From NCBI RefSeq assembly GCF_004770045.1, contig NZ_RQFO01000016.1, positions 273,501 to 337,500 of the forward strand: a DNA stretch of 64,000 nucleotides, written 5' to 3'. Below are positions 35,922 to 45,339 of the stretch, piece by piece. The translations under genes and the position numbers were made by a program. The notes under the pieces were generated by a model that saw nothing but the letters and a program-made list of their open reading frames with translations, searched no databases and was not told where the DNA came from. Each line of letters opens with the position of its first letter. The stretch's first letter is position 1. The DNA is from Leptospira montravelensis (lineage in GTDB: Bacteria; Spirochaetota; Leptospiria; Leptospirales; Leptospiraceae).

Positions 35922-37260
35922 CGAAACACTTTCCTAAATTTCTCAAATATGTAGCTTCTGCCAAACCCAAATCTCGTTTGCCAATCAATAGGTTTTTTTC
36001 CCGATTGATCAAATCGTTTTCAATGATATCCCAATTTTCAAAACTAATAAGTCCGTTCGAATATTGTGACCTTGCAATCATAGCACGAATTTCGGATGCT
36101 TTATAAAATTCTGTCAATACAACCAATTGTTCCGAGGCATTTTTAAAATTAAGATGTGATTGTTCTAAAGAAAACGAAAGAGAGTTTTTTTTTGCATCTC
36201 TTGTATGGATTGATTTTTCATACTCGGTTTTTGCAATTTTTACATTATAATAATCTCTTCCACCATTAAACAGGGGATAAGTTAAATTCAGTCCAAAACT
36301 ATAATTTCTTGGTTTTGGTAACCATACATCATCTTGTCTAGTGACAGTTGCACTTAAATTCAAATCCGGATAAAATCCAGCTTCCGCAATACCAATGTTT
36401 GCTTGTGCTGCCCGTACTTTCGATTGTTCAGCCATAACAGAGGGATGCGATTCTAACAAATTTTCTTTTTCTTTATCCGAAAACTTTTTTTCCAAAATAG
36501 GTTCATAAACAAATTCTGAATTGATGTTTACATCCAAACGATTGGAGATCACTCTCTCGACTTCGTTTACATTACTTTCAAATAATCGGAAAGCAGAAGA
36601 TACTTCAAATTCGGATTGTTTTACAAAGGATTCGCTCAGTAAAAAACTTCCTTTATGTTCTCTACCAACTTCATACCGAAGTTTTACCAAATCGCGGTTT
36701 TTGGCGCGCCTTTCCTTAATTTTTTCTGAAAGTTGGTGAAGTTCTTTTGCATACAACATTTGTGCATAACCTGACTTTAGTTCAAAGCAGATCTTCAATC
36801 TAGAATCATGTAATGTCTGTTTTGCTGCCTGTAACAATGCCTCAGTTTTTTCAATTCCACTTTTATCCTTAAATCCAGCAAAAAGATTTTGATTAGTGCT
36901 TAGACCCACCGAATAACGATTGATTGCTGTTGGCCTGGATTCTCCTGTACTTGTTTGTTGGTTTGTACTCGAACCTGTTCCAGCTGATCCATTGACCAAG
37001 GGATCATTAACAGTTCCCGATCCACTAAAATTAGCAGAAGATTGTCTTGCCGATGCCAGAACATTCACGGTCGGTAAATAGGCAGCATAACTTTTTTCGT
37101 TTTCAAAAAAAGCTTTATCATAGTCTGCCTTTGCAGATAAAAATTCAGGATTAGATTGTAAGGCAGTTTGCCAAAGATCTTTGACTTGGACTGGTTTTGC
37201 AGATAAAGTAACCATACCAAAAATCTCAAAAATAACAAATGTAATTCGAATCAACTTCAC
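35911..37260 (-). CDS. TolC family outer-membrane efflux protein
   Basis: 449 residues with a GTG start at 37260. A signal peptide ends near TLSAKP. Two repeats of the outer-membrane efflux domain are visible, each starting with long helices (LWQTALQSNPEFLSAKADYDKA, then HPSVMAEQSKVRAAQANIGIAEAGFYPDLNLSATV). A central SGSGTVNDP-type Gly/Ser/Thr-rich stretch is probably an extracellular loop. It heads the operon tolC-macA-macB-tetR and forms its outer-membrane duct. Confidence 0.9.
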   Translation of the reverse strand: MKLIRITFVIFEIFGMVTLSAKPVQVKDLWQTALQSNPEFLSAKADYDKAFFENEKSYAAYLPTVNVLASARQSSANFSGSGTVNDPLVNGSAGTGSSTNQQTSTGESRPTAINRYSVGLSTNQNLFAGFKDKSGIEKTEALLQAAKQTLHDSRLKICFELKSGYAQMLYAKELHQLSEKIKERRAKNRDLVKLRYEVGREHKGSFLLSESFVKQSEFEVSSAFRLFESNVNEVERVISNRLDVNINSEFVYEPILEKKFSDKEKENLLESHPSVMAEQSKVRAAQANIGIAEAGFYPDLNLSATVTRQDDVWLPKPRNYSFGLNLTYPLFNGGRDYYNVKIAKTEYEKSIHTRDAKKNSLSFSLEQSHLNFKNASEQLVVLTEFYKASEIRAMIARSQYSNGLISFENWDIIENDLINREKNLLIGKRDLGLAEATYLRNLGKCFDED

Positions 37261-37547
37261 TATTTACTAAACCTAAGTAATGATCAAAAAGTTCCAAATT
37301 TTTGTTTTTTTTGAAAAAATTTACCAACTCCCCCGAACTTCCTCCACCGGTTGCATAAGTTAAAAATGCAAAAGCAACTACATTGGTAACGTGAATTGCT
37401 TTTGGGAATCATTTCCAAAAGGGGAATAAAAAGAAATAAACAAAAAAATATAATCTTCGTTAGCTGCTACATAAGCAAAAATACCAATATCCGCTGCATA
37501 TAAGGATATTGGTATTAAAACCAGAAGTTACAAGAATTTTTTGTTAC
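37261..37547. other. 287-base intergenic region between tolC and sulP
   Basis: Both flanking genes are on the minus strand. The region holds the sulP terminator hairpin (37481-37515) and a 9-base inverted repeat, CAAAAGCAA at 37369-37377 and TTGCTTTTG at 37396-37404, lying upstream of the tolC operon. No convincing gene was found; short open frames have no start or family-like sequence. The tolC promoter should lie here but no consensus pair stands out. Confidence 0.5.
37481..37515 (-). terminator. Probable intrinsic terminator after sulP
   Basis: ATACCAATATCC (37481-37492) and GGATATTGGTAT (37504-37515) form a perfect 12-pair stem with an 11-base loop. On the minus strand it is followed by a run of T residues (GGTATTTTTGC). 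It lies 33 bases after the sulP stop codon. The stem is AT-rich, so strength is uncertain. Confidence 0.65.
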
Positions 37548-39158
37548 TTACTTGTGGATTCGTGTGGCTCCATAATAAGTTGAGATTGGTTTTAAATCCT
37601 CAAAGCCAATTAGGTTCACTTGCCCACCCCTAAGTTCATAATCACGTTTAAAACTTTGCAAAAACTCAATGGCAGAGAAACCAATCATTTTTACATTTTC
37701 ATCAAACTTCAAATCTACTCTTTCACCAGGCACAATTTTTCTAAGTAGAAGTTTAAGTGAAATCATATTCGAAAATAATAAAGCATGTTTTACATCTAAC
37801 ACATGAATTTTATTCTCAGATTTTACTGTGATGTCCGCTACAAAAATATAACGTAGAGGAACTCCAAAATATATTTGAATTAATATCGCTGTTATGATTC
37901 CGCAGAATACACCAACTAACAAATCTTCTACAATTGTAATAATAACAGTGACAGTAAAAATAACAATTTGGTCCCATCCTTTGTCGTAAGTTTCCTTAAA
38001 AACATGAGGAGAGGCTAACCGTATTCCTACCATAATCAAAATACCGGCAAGCGCTGCGAGAGGGATTCGATGAATGAGTCCGGGTAAAAGTAAAATAAAA
38101 ATTAACAAAAACAATCCATGAAAAAAATTGGACCAACGAGTTTTTGCACCATTTTCCATATTGGCAGATGACCTAACTACTTCTGCAATGATTGGTAAAC
38201 CCCCGATCCATCCCAAAAAGAAGTTTCCTGCTCCTTTAGCCAATAACTCTCGATCCATATTTGATTTTCGTCGATATGGATCTGTATTATCAACAGCAGT
38301 AGCAGTTAACAAAGATTCAATACTTGCGATAAGTGCAATGGTAATCACCATCACCCAAAAAACGCCATCTTTCCATCTTGAAAAATCAGGAAATGTAATC
38401 CCATCATAAATATGGTCCGGCAAATTTACTAATTTTTCCGGTCCAATTTTATAAGTTTGATCCAGTAGTGTATAAGAATGTTCATCGGCTAAATCAAAAA
38501 CGATACCCAAAACAATCCCGACTAACACTGCGACAAGCGGAGCAGGTAATTTTTTCAACAATGGATTTTTGACTTTCGCGAGGATTGCAATGATCAAAAT
38601 GGCAGAAATTCCAATGATGGCAACTTCAGGATTTACAAATGAAAAACTAAAAGGTATTTCTAAAAGTAATCCACCAATAGTTTTTGCTTTTGGAGTGATT
38701 CCAAGGGCCACATAAAATTGTTTAGAGATAATGATGATTCCAATGGCAGCCATCATTCCGTGCACCACAGAGATTGGAAAAAAAACCGTTAAATTTCCCG
38801 CTTTCACAAGGCCTAAAACCACTTGGATGGCACCAGCAATCACTATGGCAGCAAGTGTCAGTTCAAATCCAAGTTTTGGATCTCCACCACCGAGAACCAT
38901 AATTGAATTCAGAACAACGGCAATGAGTCCGGCAGCGGGACCATTGATCGTTAAATGGGATCCACTGAGTAAGGAAGCGATGATACCACCGACGATACCG
39001 GAAAATATTCCTGCCATCGGAGGTGCACCTGAAGCAAGTGAAATGCCCAAACATAGGGGTAAGGCAATTAAAAACACAATAAAACCGGACACAATGTCCG
39101 ATTTCCAATTTTCCTTTAATCCAGGTAACCAATCTTTTGGTTTGTCTTCGTTGTTCAT
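37548..39158 (-). CDS. SulP family anion (bicarbonate/sulfate) transporter
   Basis: 536 residues from ATG 39158, which has AGAGG 9 bases upstream; an ATG at 39167 touches the ribosome site. Ten or more membrane segments begin with FIVFLIALPLCLGISLASGAPP, the SulP signature, and GSHLTINGPAAGLIAVV. The C-terminus has a degenerate STAS-like part (about 455-536, VDLKFDENVKMIGFSAIEFL). SulP members carry sulfate, chloride or bicarbonate (BicA). The SbtA-type bicarbonate transporter encoded divergently 1.7 kb away favours bicarbonate, as an inference. It follows the AraC-type sensor gene by 18 bases. Confidence 0.85.
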   Translation of the reverse strand: MNNEDKPKDWLPGLKENWKSDIVSGFIVFLIALPLCLGISLASGAPPMAGIFSGIVGGIIASLLSGSHLTINGPAAGLIAVVLNSIMVLGGGDPKLGFELTLAAIVIAGAIQVVLGLVKAGNLTVFFPISVVHGMMAAIGIIIISKQFYVALGITPKAKTIGGLLLEIPFSFSFVNPEVAIIGISAILIIAILAKVKNPLLKKLPAPLVAVLVGIVLGIVFDLADEHSYTLLDQTYKIGPEKLVNLPDHIYDGITFPDFSRWKDGVFWVMVITIALIASIESLLTATAVDNTDPYRRKSNMDRELLAKGAGNFFLGWIGGLPIIAEVVRSSANMENGAKTRWSNFFHGLFLLIFILLLPGLIHRIPLAALAGILIMVGIRLASPHVFKETYDKGWDQIVIFTVTVIITIVEDLLVGVFCGIITAILIQIYFGVPLRYIFVADITVKSENKIHVLDVKHALLFSNMISLKLLLRKIVPGERVDLKFDENVKMIGFSAIEFLQSFKRDYELRGGQVNLIGFEDLKPISTYYGATRIHK

Positions 39159-39176
39159 AGCGAACATCCTCTCTAT

Positions 39177-40745
39177 CTAAATATCTTTATTTATACGGCC
39201 TTTTGTTTTTCGAAATTGATTCGGGTTGATACCCGATTGTTTTTTAAATTCTAAATAAAATGCTGATCTAGATCCAAACCCAGATAATTTACCAACTTCA
39301 GCAATATTGAGTTCTGGTTTTTCATTTAACAAAACCATAGCTTCTTTGATTCGATATTGGTTTAAAAGAGATGGAAAGTTGAAGTTATATTCTGAATTAA
39401 TAAGTTCACTGAGTTGGTGGTAAGAAAGACCCATTTTAGAAGCGATTAGTTCTTCGTTACAATTAGGATCTAAATATATTTTTTCCGCACCTAACAATGA
39501 CTCCAGTTTATTTCGAAATTCTGTTTTATCTAATTTTAAAGTTAGAGAACGGTATCTTGTCTTTGATTTGTCCTTTTTTTCATAATTCCGCAAAAATAAA
39601 AAAGAACCTGCGGTCAAAAAAGGAAGATAAAATACCGAAGCATAGATAAAAAAAGGCTGATAAGGATAAAAATCAAAATGGAACAATGTCTTTAAGAAGA
39701 CGGCAAAAAGAAAAAAGAACCAACTAAATACATAAGCTCTATCTTCACTTTCTTGTTTTGATAACAAGATTTCGTGAGTTTTATATAAATGATACGCAGC
39801 CGTTCCAAAGATTGTTAGAACTAGAAAAATTCTAAAGTCATAAACTCGCTCAAAAAGTGGGACAAACAAATACAAAAATCCAGATATCCCCGAAACCCAA
39901 AACAAAATGTTTTTAGAAAGGCGATTACCTATAAACTGATCAAAAGAAGCCAAATAAACGAAGAATACAAAATGGTTAATGGATAGAAAAAGATAATAGG
40001 AATGCCTAATTAGATTGTTTGTATTTCCAAATATCGACGCAAACTCCTTCCCATGAACCGAATACACAAGTAGGAAAAACATAAGAAAATGAATGAGAAT
40101 GGAAAGATAAACCTTCTCCTTTGATTTCCAATATTCTGAAATTGCCCAACCAAAGGAAATAATCCCCACCATTGAGAAAAACAAAAATGTCAAAAAACGG
40201 AACAGAACAATCGACCTGTACCCTGATTGAGATACCGTACGAATCGGAAAATTTAGATCTTCATTAGAAATCAAATAAATATAAAAGTAACGACTTTCTT
40301 TAGTACGAAGTGTTACATTAAAATGTGGAAATGGAGAAAGGATTCCCAACCAATCTTCCCAAACATTCCCGCTATAGGATTCGATCACATTTCCCTCGGG
40401 TCCTTCCGAACAAAGATCCACAAAAGGAATATTGATCCACTGGATTAAAATATTGAATTGAGAGTCCATTTCCAGTTCATTGATTAACTGAAAGCGAACC
40501 CACTGGCCTCCCTCTTCCCTTTTTCCCCGCATGGCATCTGCACTACGGTTTTCCATCCAAATCATATTTCGCAAGGTATGGATGGATTCGTGGCTACAGT
40601 TCTTTGGAATTTCTGTCTTTTGGGGTACCAAAAATTGGACATTGCGGCTGATATTCTGCCCGTAGAAACTTTCAGGTTTCCACAGACACCCTCCCGATCC
40701 GGCAAGGATTGCCAAAAGGAAAAGGACTAAAGCCATTTGTTTCAT
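39177..40745 (-). CDS. Membrane-anchored 7TM-DISM sensor with AraC DNA-binding domain
   Basis: 522 residues from ATG 40745, with GGTG 6 bases upstream. The signal ends in a lipobox-like GSGGC. An extracytoplasmic DISM-like domain (about 25-165) is followed by seven hydrophobic segments (about 175-390) and a C-terminal AraC helix-turn-helix (about 415-520: ELIASKMGLSYHQLSELINS, LNIAEVGKLSGFGSRSAFYLEF, SGINPNQFRK). It would sense a ligand outside and bind DNA while membrane-bound. Next to sulP (same strand) and sbtA (divergent), it is the likely controller of both. Confidence 0.85.
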   Translation of the reverse strand: MKQMALVLFLLAILAGSGGCLWKPESFYGQNISRNVQFLVPQKTEIPKNCSHESIHTLRNMIWMENRSADAMRGKREEGGQWVRFQLINELEMDSQFNILIQWINIPFVDLCSEGPEGNVIESYSGNVWEDWLGILSPFPHFNVTLRTKESRYFYIYLISNEDLNFPIRTVSQSGYRSIVLFRFLTFLFFSMVGIISFGWAISEYWKSKEKVYLSILIHFLMFFLLVYSVHGKEFASIFGNTNNLIRHSYYLFLSINHFVFFVYLASFDQFIGNRLSKNILFWVSGISGFLYLFVPLFERVYDFRIFLVLTIFGTAAYHLYKTHEILLSKQESEDRAYVFSWFFFLFAVFLKTLFHFDFYPYQPFFIYASVFYLPFLTAGSFLFLRNYEKKDKSKTRYRSLTLKLDKTEFRNKLESLLGAEKIYLDPNCNEELIASKMGLSYHQLSELINSEYNFNFPSLLNQYRIKEAMVLLNEKPELNIAEVGKLSGFGSRSAFYLEFKKQSGINPNQFRKTKGRINKDI

Positions 40746-40821
40746 CTGAATCACCAGGTTTCGCGAAATCTATGCCTAAGAAAGCGATTTCGATGTTTGT
40801 GGATTTTTGAAATGGATTATT

Positions 40822-40851
40822 TTTTGTCCAATTTTATGATTTTGGACAAAA
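40822..40851. promoter_or_regulatory. 10-base perfect inverted repeat in the araC-sensor / sbtA divergent region
   Basis: TTTTGTCCAA (40822-40831) and TTGGACAAAA (40842-40851) are perfect complements separated by 10 bases. The repeat lies 39 bases upstream of the sbtA start and 77 bases upstream of the AraC-type sensor gene. A TAAAAT -10-like hexamer follows at 40860-40865. It is a probable operator shared by the two divergent arms; binding protein unknown. Confidence 0.6.
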
Positions 40852-40889
40852 TGCATGTCTAAAATGATGACAAACAGAGGGAAGAAATT

Positions 40890-41876
40890 ATGGATTTCCA
40901 TGCAGCACTCAACAATATATTAAACCCACCGGTACTCTTTTTCTTTTTAGGAATGGGTGTCGTATTCTTCAAATCAGATCTAAGAATTACAGAAGGGGTA
41001 TCTAAGTTCCTCTCTTTGTATCTTTTGTTCTCTATCGGCTTCAAAGGAGGACATGAATTATTCAAATCTCCTTTCGCAGAAGAACATCTTCTTACACTCA
41101 TTGCCTGTATGTTTATGGCATGTTTTGTTCCCATATACTCTTACTTTATCTTCAAAGTAAAATTGGATCATGCAAACTCTGCTGCACTTGCGGGAAGTTT
41201 TGGTTCAATCAGTGCCGTTACCTTTGTCACTGCAGGTGCATTTTTACATAGTTACGGTTACGAATACCAAGGTTTTATCGTAGCAGGGATGGCTCTTATG
41301 GAATCACCAGCGATTGTCCTTGCCGTGATCCTAGACAGATTAGGTAAAAAGAAAAACCACGAAAACATAAACGAAAAAATTCAATGGAAACAATTACTCC
41401 ATGAAGCTTTCTTTAGTTCCTCAGTTTATATTCTGATAGGAGCATTGATTGTTGGTTATCTATCTGGCGAATCTGGTTGGAATACAACAAAACCTTTCAC
41501 AGAAGATATATTCAAAGGGCTTCTCACTTTTTTCCTTTTGGACAAAGGAATTGATGCCGCAAAACAAATGCGCGAATTAAAAAAAGTTGGATTCTTCCTT
41601 GTCGGATCGGCTCTACTGATTATGGTCATCAACGTTGTGATCGCCATCTTACTCACTAAAATCATTCAAATGCCAATTGGTGATGCATTAATGTTTGTTG
41701 TGCTCTGTGCTTCTGCCTCCTATATTGCAGTACCGGCAGCCATGAAGGAATCTATACCAGAAGCAAATCCAAGCATTTACTTAACTGTCGCTTTATCGAT
41801 AGTTTTCCCAATCAATATTATTATTGGAATTCCTCTTTACTTTTACATCCTAAAAGTAATCACAGGTACCAATTAA
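40890..41876 (+). CDS. SbtA-type sodium-dependent bicarbonate transporter
   Basis: 328 residues, nearly all membrane, about ten segments. It starts with NPPVLFFFLGMGVVFFKSDL and LYLLFSIGFKGGHEL, both hallmarks of the SbtA/DUF897 family, and has the inverted-repeat design seen in SbtA (FGSISAVTFVTAGAFL and ASASYIAVPAAMKESIPEANP in the two halves). In cyanobacteria SbtA imports bicarbonate with sodium and is controlled by the PII-like SbtB; no SbtB-like gene is nearby. GAGGGAAG precedes the ATG. Confidence 0.88.
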   Translation: MDFHAALNNILNPPVLFFFLGMGVVFFKSDLRITEGVSKFLSLYLLFSIGFKGGHELFKSPFAEEHLLTLIACMFMACFVPIYSYFIFKVKLDHANSAALAGSFGSISAVTFVTAGAFLHSYGYEYQGFIVAGMALMESPAIVLAVILDRLGKKKNHENINEKIQWKQLLHEAFFSSSVYILIGALIVGYLSGESGWNTTKPFTEDIFKGLLTFFLLDKGIDAAKQMRELKKVGFFLVGSALLIMVINVVIAILLTKIIQMPIGDALMFVVLCASASYIAVPAAMKESIPEANPSIYLTVALSIVFPINIIIGIPLYFYILKVITGTN

Positions 41877-41913
41877 TAAGCTGGTTTTTCACAAAAAGAA
41901 AAGGAGAAATATC

Positions 41914-43752
41914 ATGAATATTTCCAAAGGTTATTTCTATTTTCTATTGTTAGCGGTTTTTTTACCGCTAACAATTCCAAGGGCCGAACCAACCGATTCA
42001 CCTAGTCCAGAAGAAACAAAACCAATCGCTAAATCCTACGTTTCCCCCATGAAAGAAAAGGGAATTGATCCAGAATTCAATCGCCATATGTTTGTAGAGC
42101 CAGAATTATCGAAACACTCTGCAAACTCGCAGCAATTTTGGTTAAACGATATATTACGATTTGGTTTGTATCTTAGACCAAGACAAGAATCCAGATACAA
42201 TTTAGATTTTAATGCATCTGACAAAGGTTATATAGATCGAACCATACAAACATCATCCATTTATTTTATCTTTGATCCGAGCCCCTATGTACAAGCGAAG
42301 GTTACACTCCAAGACGCACGCGTTTGGGGAGGGGAATCTCCCGCTTCCTCTGGTGATATAAGAGCCAATTTTTTTAATAACACAGCAGATCTTTATTCGA
42401 AAAATCAAACAAACGCAGTATCGTTAAACCAAACTGGGATCAGAGAAGCCTTTGTAACCATCAACCAACTCCCGTTACATTCTAAATTTCAAGTGGGAAG
42501 ACAAATTTGGGCTTATGGCGACCAACGAATCATCGGTGGAGGGAACTGGACAGTGAACGGCCTATCTTTTGATGGGGCGAGGCTTATGTTCAACTATGAT
42601 AATTTTAAAATTCACTTTCTTATGGCTAGACCTTACTGGACACAAAGCGGAACCAACGGTGTCGTTTCGGCAAACGATCCCAAACTCAATTCAGCTGCCA
42701 CAGGTACAGACACAACACTTCTCGGGACTTATAATAGTTTTACTATTCCTGATTGGGTGACATTGGATCTTTATAGTTTAGGAGTGGTTCGCAAATGGAA
42801 AAAAAATCCAATCAATCCAATCACAGGCCTACCAACATCTTCCAATGACGATCCCCTTGCCGCCAATAGAAGCAGACAAAACCAAAATTTGATTACTACA
42901 GGGTTTCGCCTAACCAACAGAACCAAAGGCAATTTCCTTCCAGAAGGAAAGTCTTGGGATTTCACTTTGGAATCCGCCTTTCAAACAGGAACTAGTGGAA
43001 GAAGAATCCAAGATCCCTATCTAAAAGAATACCTTCCCAACGAATATGACAATGTTAGAACCGAAAGAGAGAAGTATACAGGACAAATGCACGTTTTCCA
43101 AACTGGATATACATTCTTCAAAAAACTGAGATTAGGTGGACAAGTATTGTATGCTTCTGGTGACAAAAATAGAGCCGATGCATCTATATCTACGTTTCAA
43201 ACATTGGCCAATCCGAGATTTGGTGTGATTCCCTATTTTAATAGTGTAGCCGGAATCTCAGAAAATATTAATGCACAAAACCTTTATTCAAAGTCAGTCA
43301 GCATTAGCTACAAAACAGACTCCTTTGGAGAATTCCAAGTCACCTATTTCCAAAATGATAAAGCAGAAAAACAAGATGCATGGTATGCCATTAGTGGTTC
43401 AGCAAATTCGACAAGTTCCTTGGGAGAAAAAAATCCTTACCCCGTATCCTCGGACAAAGGGAGTACAGAAAACTATTCCAATAATTCCTACTCCTCACCT
43501 TATGCTCTAGGAAAACGAATTTATACAGAAGTGGATTTAACTTGGCACGGACAAATAAACGATTTTGTTTCTTTATGGATGGGGTTTGGGTATTTAAATG
43601 CAGGTGATTCGGTTCGCAATTATCGAAATAGTAAAATCCAATACAACGTAACCACGCAGTCCTTCGAATGGAACCAAAACTACTTACAAGGTAAAAACCA
43701 ACTGGCTCGTGACGCCTACATGGCCTATGCCCAAATCAACGCTGCTTTTTAA
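41914..43752 (+). CDS. Outer-membrane beta-barrel protein (alginate-export/porin-like)
   Basis: 612 residues with a signal peptide ending near PRAEP. After a linker the sequence is alternating strands: FGLYLRPRQESRYN, PYVQAKVTLQDARVWGGE, REAFVTINQL, FQVGRQIWAYGDQRIIGGG, which match the alginate-export family of outer-membrane barrels, including its GRQxW/YGDQR segment. The final residues MAYAQINAAF end in an aromatic. It lies 37 bases after sbtA and is probably co-transcribed, which would make it the outer-membrane pore for the same substrate. Confidence 0.8.
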   Translation: MNISKGYFYFLLLAVFLPLTIPRAEPTDSPSPEETKPIAKSYVSPMKEKGIDPEFNRHMFVEPELSKHSANSQQFWLNDILRFGLYLRPRQESRYNLDFNASDKGYIDRTIQTSSIYFIFDPSPYVQAKVTLQDARVWGGESPASSGDIRANFFNNTADLYSKNQTNAVSLNQTGIREAFVTINQLPLHSKFQVGRQIWAYGDQRIIGGGNWTVNGLSFDGARLMFNYDNFKIHFLMARPYWTQSGTNGVVSANDPKLNSAATGTDTTLLGTYNSFTIPDWVTLDLYSLGVVRKWKKNPINPITGLPTSSNDDPLAANRSRQNQNLITTGFRLTNRTKGNFLPEGKSWDFTLESAFQTGTSGRRIQDPYLKEYLPNEYDNVRTEREKYTGQMHVFQTGYTFFKKLRLGGQVLYASGDKNRADASISTFQTLANPRFGVIPYFNSVAGISENINAQNLYSKSVSISYKTDSFGEFQVTYFQNDKAEKQDAWYAISGSANSTSSLGEKNPYPVSSDKGSTENYSNNSYSSPYALGKRIYTEVDLTWHGQINDFVSLWMGFGYLNAGDSVRNYRNSKIQYNVTTQSFEWNQNYLQGKNQLARDAYMAYAQINAAF

Positions 43753-43812
43753 GAAAAACGTTCGATTTTTAGCTGGATTTGAATATCATGGAGGTCAGAT
43801 CGATTCAAATCC

Positions 43813-44436
43813 ATGTTGGAAGCTTCAAACAAACAAAGACGGATTCGAAATAGCCTTTCGCGTGAGGAAATTAGAAACGTATCTCTCCTAATCTTAAAAG
43901 AAGAAGGCTTGGATGGTCTTTCTATGCGAAAGATCGCCAACAGATTAGGATGCAGTGTGGCAAGCCCCTACTCTTATTACGAAAGTCAAATTGACTTAGT
44001 GCAAGATTTAATTCGATCGGGTGAAGACGAACTCCTCTCCATGTTAAAAAAAGCAAGTGCTGAAGTAAATACGAAGTCCGCCTTCCAACAATTGGCTTCC
44101 ATTGCACGTGCTTATTTTAATTTCGCAAGCAACAACCGTGAGTTACATAAAGTGATGTTTGTCACTGATTACGGTGGAGTACATAGAAAAGCTTTCCCAC
44201 AATTACCAAAAAGTTATCGTTTCTTTTTAGAAACCGTTCGCATTGGATTTGAATCTGGTGAGATTCCCTACCCCAAAAACGAATACCCTGCCATTGCCAG
44301 AATGATGTGGAGTTGGATGTACGGTGTGATTGTTTTGGATATGACAGGAATGCTTAGAAAAAGAAAAGGTTCAGGAAATCCCATTGAAGAAGGGATTTCC
44401 TATTTTCAAAAACTTTTAAGTAAAAAAGAAAGTTAA
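43813..44436 (+). CDS. TetR family transcriptional regulator
   Basis: 207 residues. Helix-turn-helix: EEIRNVSLLILKEEGLDGLS, MRKIANRLGCSVASPYSYY and ESQIDLVQDLI. The C-terminal half resembles TetR-type WHG domains (MMWSWMYGVIVLDMTG). It converges with the acyltransferase gene (4-base overlap at the 3' ends). The preceding outer-membrane gene ends 60 bases upstream; no operator-like palindrome was noticed. Confidence 0.85.
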   Translation: MLEASNKQRRIRNSLSREEIRNVSLLILKEEGLDGLSMRKIANRLGCSVASPYSYYESQIDLVQDLIRSGEDELLSMLKKASAEVNTKSAFQQLASIARAYFNFASNNRELHKVMFVTDYGGVHRKAFPQLPKSYRFFLETVRIGFESGEIPYPKNEYPAIARMMWSWMYGVIVLDMTGMLRKRKGSGNPIEEGISYFQKLLSKKES

Positions 44437-45188
44437 CCTACCGGTGAAATTTCTAATCCATCATTTTCATCATTCAATAATTCTTTATTGACTTCAGAAA
44501 CAGAAAGAGAAGTTCCTTTGTCTTTCAACCGAATCAGTTCACTTCGAATATAATTGATAGTTTCTGGTGCATCGTTTACTTCCCAAATAGGATTTCCAAC
44601 AGACAATCGAATAGGTTTATTCAAATTATAAGCATCCAAATATAAAGGAATGATTGGTAGATTGTATCGTTTACTAAGTACAACCATACCGGGATAGAGT
44701 TTACGACTTTTTCTAAATCCTCGATACCAAGAACCTTCAGGAAAAATACCGATCCCTAAATTGCCGCGGTTAATTCTACGTTTAAAATCTTTAATAGTCA
44801 CTGGATCAGATTCGCTTCGATTGAGTGGAATTAAATCAATGGATTTAACAATTCCTTTTACCATTTGTTCTTTTCGATACAACCATTTTCTTTTTTTACC
44901 TTTATTAGGTATTCCGGAATCATAACTGGTAAGTGCCGTTGTATAAATTCCATATCTTTTAAGAACACCACGAATTACAAAAGCATCATAAGGCATCGTA
45001 ATTACTTTCAAAAATTTGTTTCTTGGTTTGATATGATTAGAAATAAAGATGATAGATTTTCCGTTTAACTTACGCAAGATATGGTCATTTTGAATTTCAA
45101 CTTTTTTGTTTCCATACTTCAATCTCATTGGTTTGACCACTATCCACATAAGCACAAATCCGATTGATCTTCCTACATAATAGAACAT
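44433..45188 (-). CDS. PlsC-like 1-acyl-glycerol-3-phosphate acyltransferase family protein
   Basis: 251 residues with an N-terminal membrane segment. Motif I, normally H-x4-D, reads NHIKPRNKF, so Asn replaces the catalytic-dyad Asp. Motif III is GIFPEGSWYRG and motif IV is LPIIPLYLDA. SD AGAGGA lies 6 bases before the ATG. The family acylates lysophosphatidic acid or other lysolipids; the changed motif I makes normal activity uncertain. Confidence 0.75.
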   Translation of the reverse strand: MFYYVGRSIGFVLMWIVVKPMRLKYGNKKVEIQNDHILRKLNGKSIIFISNHIKPRNKFLKVITMPYDAFVIRGVLKRYGIYTTALTSYDSGIPNKGKKRKWLYRKEQMVKGIVKSIDLIPLNRSESDPVTIKDFKRRINRGNLGIGIFPEGSWYRGFRKSRKLYPGMVVLSKRYNLPIIPLYLDAYNLNKPIRLSVGNPIWEVNDAPETINYIRSELIRLKDKGTSLSVSEVNKELLNDENDGLEISPVG

Positions 45189-45339
45189 AACTTTTCCTCT
45201 TAAAAGGTATGTGCCCCAAAATCACATTTGGTTGCAAAAGTTTACCTAAGATTTTTGCTACAATTTCAAGACATTTCTGTATCAAATTACAAATCCAAGT
45301 TTCCTAAATCCTGGCTTTAAAAATTTGACAATTCCTTGG

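Noticed and set aside
37261..37547. Minus-strand stretches that read like protein (LYAADIGIFAYVAANEDY, then VVAFAFLTYATGGGSS in another frame)
   Set aside because: The first is produced by the terminator hairpin, the frames are not joined without a frameshift, and neither has a start with a ribosome site. Considered a frameshifted pseudogene but evidence is too weak.
45325..45330. TTGACA upstream of the cobalamin riboswitch as a -35
   Set aside because: No acceptable -10 at 16-18 bases spacing; the promoter location stays open.
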